Shown: in pieces, positions 6,440-8,358 of the stretch | Position numbering within the stretch: position 1 is the first letter of the stretch | How the letters are laid out: every line of letters starts with the position of its first letter | Assembly (NCBI GenBank): GCA_021807465.1 | Contig: JAKBCX010000046.1 | Span: forward strand, 1 to 8,358 | Direction: 5' to 3' | Source of the DNA: Pseudomonadota bacterium | GTDB lineage: Bacteria; Pseudomonadota; Alphaproteobacteria; Acetobacterales; Acetobacteraceae | DNA: 8,358 bases | The notes under the pieces: generated by a model | Told to the model about the DNA's origin: nothing | Database searches by the model: none | The model's input: only the letters and a program-made list of their open reading frames with translations | Translations under genes and position numbers: made by a program

Positions 6440-7366
6440 TCAATTTTTCTTCTTCGGCCTCAATACCAGCCGGACCAGCCGGGCCACGAAAGGCACGGTG
6501 GTGGGGCGCTTCAGCCGCGCATCATAGCCCGCCATGCGGCGCTTGTCTTCCTCCAGGCAAATATCCAGCAATCGCGCCGGGTCCAGCTCATCCACCAGCG
6601 AATTTGTGCCGCTCACCGTGAAATTGGCGTCGGCATTCTCCATCCCATCCACTTCCGAGGCTATGCCCATGCGCTCCCAGGCCAGAAAGGCATAAACCCG
6701 CGCCACTTTCAGCTCGAACAGAATACGCCGCCACCACGGCATGTTGGCGCGGTACCAGGCGACGAAGTTGGTGAAGAACAGAATATGCCGCCCTTCCTCC
6801 TGAATCACGGGCTCGAATGTCTCCACCAGCTTATCGGGGAAGAAGCCCGAGCGGCGCGCCATCTCGAACAGCCCGTAGGCAAAGAAACTGTCGATGCATT
6901 CCGAATAGCCGGTAACCAGGAAGGCCCATTCCGCATCCACCGGCAGGACATATTCCTCATCGGGCAGAATGGGGATGTCGTAAGCCGCCACCAGCTTGGA
7001 GAGCACCTCGCGATGGCGCCGCTCCTCGCCCGCCATGTGCAGCAACGCGCCGCGCAGCTTTTTATCCTTCACGGTCTGGGCAAAAAACTCGATTCGCGCC
7101 CCCGCCTTGTTCTCGGCCTGCACCGCCATGTCCCATATGGGCAGCGCGATGATGCGCTGCCTGGTCTCCGGCTCCAGTTGCGGCCAGTCCAGCACGGCGG
7201 GCTTGTAGGGGTTGTAGGTTGCCCCCAAAAGTTCGGTCAGCATCTCCAAATGCTCGGCCGAGCCAATTTTTATAGGCCCGGGTTTGGCGAAATTCCAGTG
7301 GCGGGCATTATGGTCAGCCTGCTCTACGGGTGTGGCAGTGGCCGTGGCGGTGGTCATATCGTCCAT
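6440..7366 (-). CDS. Ferritin-like di-iron protein, linked to hpnL
   Basis: This 308-residue protein appears to be a helical-bundle di-iron protein. Two ExxH metal-binding motifs are clear: EERRH (Glu115, His118) and EEGRH (Glu191, His194). Further bridging candidates are Glu85 or Glu93 (QAENKAGARIEFF) and Glu156 or Glu168 in the helix around GYSECIDSFFAYGLFEMARR. The tail (PFVARLVRLVLRPKKKN) is hydrophobic then basic and could attach to membranes. I place the start at the ATG at 7366, with AGGGA (7374-7378) 7 nt upstream; the open frame reaches 7483 but the extra 39 residues lack family character and would overlap the divergent hpnA. The stop is 7 bp before hpnL, so the two form an operon. 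A membrane-associated oxidase or hydroxylase acting near hopanoids is an inference; iron storage is less likely because the chain is long and asymmetric. Confidence 0.8.
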   Translation of the reverse strand: MDDMTTATATATPVEQADHNARHWNFAKPGPIKIGSAEHLEMLTELLGATYNPYKPAVLDWPQLEPETRQRIIALPIWDMAVQAENKAGARIEFFAQTVKDKKLRGALLHMAGEERRHREVLSKLVAAYDIPILPDEEYVLPVDAEWAFLVTGYSECIDSFFAYGLFEMARRSGFFPDKLVETFEPVIQEEGRHILFFTNFVAWYRANMPWWRRILFELKVARVYAFLAWERMGIASEVDGMENADANFTVSGTNSLVDELDPARLLDICLEEDKRRMAGYDARLKRPTTVPFVARLVRLVLRPKKKN

Positions 7367-7373
7367 GTTCAAG

Positions 7374-7378
7374 TCCCT
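7374..7378 (-). promoter_or_regulatory. Ribosome-binding site that decides the ferritin-like protein start
   Basis: On the minus strand AGGGA lies 7 nt before the ATG at 7366, supporting that codon over the upstream in-frame codons that extend the frame to 7483. Confidence 0.6.
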
Positions 7379-7422
7379 GCGGTTGCACCAATGGGGCGAT
7401 GGTTCCAAGAGTAACAGGCCTT

Positions 7423-7450
7423 GGTATATGGCGGGTGCAAGGGCTTGCAA
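7423..7450 (-). promoter_or_regulatory. Candidate promoter for the ferritin-like/hpnL transcript
   Basis: On the minus strand TTGCAA (7450-7445) and TATACC (7428-7423) are separated by 16 bp. Each matches four of six consensus bases. Transcription would begin near 7416, about 50 nt before the ATG. The -35 box overlaps the inverted repeat at 7436-7449. Confidence 0.4.
7436..7449. repeat. Perfect inverted repeat in the divergent control region, candidate operator
   Basis: TGCAAG (7436-7441) and CTTGCA (7444-7449) form a perfect 6-2-6 inverted repeat. It overlaps the predicted -35 box of the leftward promoter and lies 4 bp before the hpnA ribosome-binding site, so a bound protein could affect both genes. 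Confidence 0.45.
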
Positions 7451-7453
7451 ACA

Positions 7454-7460
7454 GGGAGAG
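7454..7460 (+). promoter_or_regulatory. Ribosome-binding site supporting a TTG start for hpnA
   Basis: GGGAGAG lies 7 nt before the TTG at 7468. The other in-frame candidates (ATG 7399, GTG 7435) have purine-rich stretches placed too close to act well. Confidence 0.65.
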
Positions 7461-7467
7461 TGGGATT

Positions 7468-8358
7468 TTGGGTGATCTGGCACTGGTAACGGGGGCCACC
7501 GGCTTTGTCGGCGCCGCCGTGGCGCGGGTATTGGCGGCGGCGGGGTTCAATGTGCGCGTCACGGCCCGGCAGGGATCGGACAAGCGCAACCTGGCCGGGC
7601 TGAATGCCGAAATCGTGCCGCTCGACCTGGCCGACCCGTCCGGATTCGCCCCCGCCCTGGCGGGCTGCCGCTATCTCTTCCATGTCGCCGCCGATTACCG
7701 GCTCTGGGTGCCCGATGAAGCCGCCATGCGCCGCGTGAATGTCGAGGGTACGCGCGCTCTGCTACGCGCCGCGGCGCAAGCCGGGGTGGAGCGCTCGGTT
7801 TATACCAGCTCGGTCGCCGCGCTGGGCCTGACGAAAGACGGCTCGCCCGCCGACGAGCAAACCCCCATTCTGCCCGCCCACCATGTAGGCGCCTATAAGC
7901 AGAGCAAATACGATGCCGAACAGGCCGTGCGCGCTTTGGCCAGCGAGGGGCAGAACATCGTCATCGTAAACCCCTCCACCCCCATCGGCCCTGGCGACGT
8001 GAAGCCCACGCCCACCGGCCAGATGATCCTGGACGCCGCGCGCGGCAAAATCCCCGCCTTCGTGGATACCGGCCTCAACCTGGTGCATGTGGAGGACGTG
8101 GCCCAAGGCCATTTGCTGGCGCTGCACAAGGGCATCTCCGGCCAAGCCTATATTCTGGGTGCCGAGAACATGATGCTGCGCGACATATTGCACATGGTCG
8201 CCATCCAGTCCGGCCGCCGCGCGCCCTTCATCCGCCTGCCCGTCGCCCCGCTTGTGCCCATTGCCGCCATCATGGAGCAAATCGCCGCGCGCACCGGCAA
8301 AACCCCGCTCATGACCCGAGACGTGCTGAAAATGGCGCGCAAGAAAATGTTTTTCTCC
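7468..8358 (+). CDS. hpnA: Hopanoid-associated sugar epimerase HpnA (extended SDR family), 3' end beyond the window
   Basis: The visible 297 residues are an NAD(P)-dependent extended short-chain dehydrogenase/reductase. The cofactor motif TGATGFVG is at 8-15, FHVAADYRLW follows at about 71-80, YTSSVAALG gives the catalytic Ser/Thr region, and GAYKQSK provides Tyr143 and Lys147. The later segments VNPSTPIGPGD, TGLNLVHVEDVAQGH and GQAYILGAENM match HpnA proteins (related to dihydroflavonol reductases). HpnA genes usually begin or sit in hopanoid operons; the exact substrate is not settled. The start is best set at the TTG at 7468 with a good ribosome-binding site, giving the usual short leader before the nucleotide-binding motif. 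The frame is also open from an ATG at 7399 and a GTG at 7435. No frameshift or missing catalytic residue was seen up to the window end. Confidence 0.88.
   Translation, partial: MGDLALVTGATGFVGAAVARVLAAAGFNVRVTARQGSDKRNLAGLNAEIVPLDLADPSGFAPALAGCRYLFHVAADYRLWVPDEAAMRRVNVEGTRALLRAAAQAGVERSVYTSSVAALGLTKDGSPADEQTPILPAHHVGAYKQSKYDAEQAVRALASEGQNIVIVNPSTPIGPGDVKPTPTGQMILDAARGKIPAFVDTGLNLVHVEDVAQGHLLALHKGISGQAYILGAENMMLRDILHMVAIQSGRRAPFIRLPVAPLVPIAAIMEQIAARTGKTPLMTRDVLKMARKKMFFS

Noticed and set aside
6359..7414. 351-residue plus-strand open frame opposite the ferritin-like gene
   Set aside because: It is rich in His, Gln, Arg and Gly, typical of antisense GC-rich DNA; the minus strand carries the di-iron motifs.
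7762..8280. 172-residue minus-strand open frame within hpnA
   Set aside because: It is an antisense shadow; the plus strand has continuous SDR motifs across the same interval.

Overview
The window is GC-rich with strong G/C preference at third codon positions. It looks like a chromosomal segment of an alphaproteobacterium, most likely an acetic-acid-bacterium relative (Acetobacteraceae, Rhodospirillales). That placement is inferred from hopanoid-associated genes (hpnA, hpnL), a Hint-domain surface-type protein with a C-terminal 'GWAxD' domain, and a gloB/methyltransferase pair. No database search was possible. I saw no rRNA, tRNA, CRISPR array, insertion sequence or phage gene.

Layout from left to right. 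(1) The 3' part of a soluble globin-coupled methyl-accepting chemotaxis protein (+), running in from the left edge. (2) A strong two-way terminator at 1461-1490 shared with the convergent gloB (glyoxalase II, -). (3) A class I SAM methyltransferase (+), divergent from gloB across only 39 bp and possibly translated from a leaderless mRNA. (4) An AT-richer region of about 460 bp (2968-3425) with several palindromes and hairpins but no convincing gene. (5) A 536-residue Hint-domain protein (+), ending at a very strong two-way terminator (5050-5084). (6) A minus-strand group, probably one transcript, of a di-iron ferritin-like protein, then hpnL, then a small GlsB/YeaQ-type membrane protein. (7) hpnA (+), divergent from that group and running off the right edge; its best start is a TTG codon.

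How the genes fit together. The right third looks like the edge of a hopanoid locus: hpnA probably begins a rightward hopanoid operon, while the ferritin-like protein and HpnL (a membrane protein of the lysyl-PG-synthase/flippase-like family) leave from the same short divergent control region. The left part is a mixture of O2/redox sensing (globin MCP), methylglyoxal detoxification (GloB) and an uncharacterised methyltransferase. The Hint protein stands alone with its own regulatory leader and terminator and has the look of a variable, self-processing exported protein.

The most promising under-described items are the ferritin-like/hpnL pair opposite hpnA, the composite Hint protein with its structured AT-rich leader, and the perfect inverted repeat just before hpnA.
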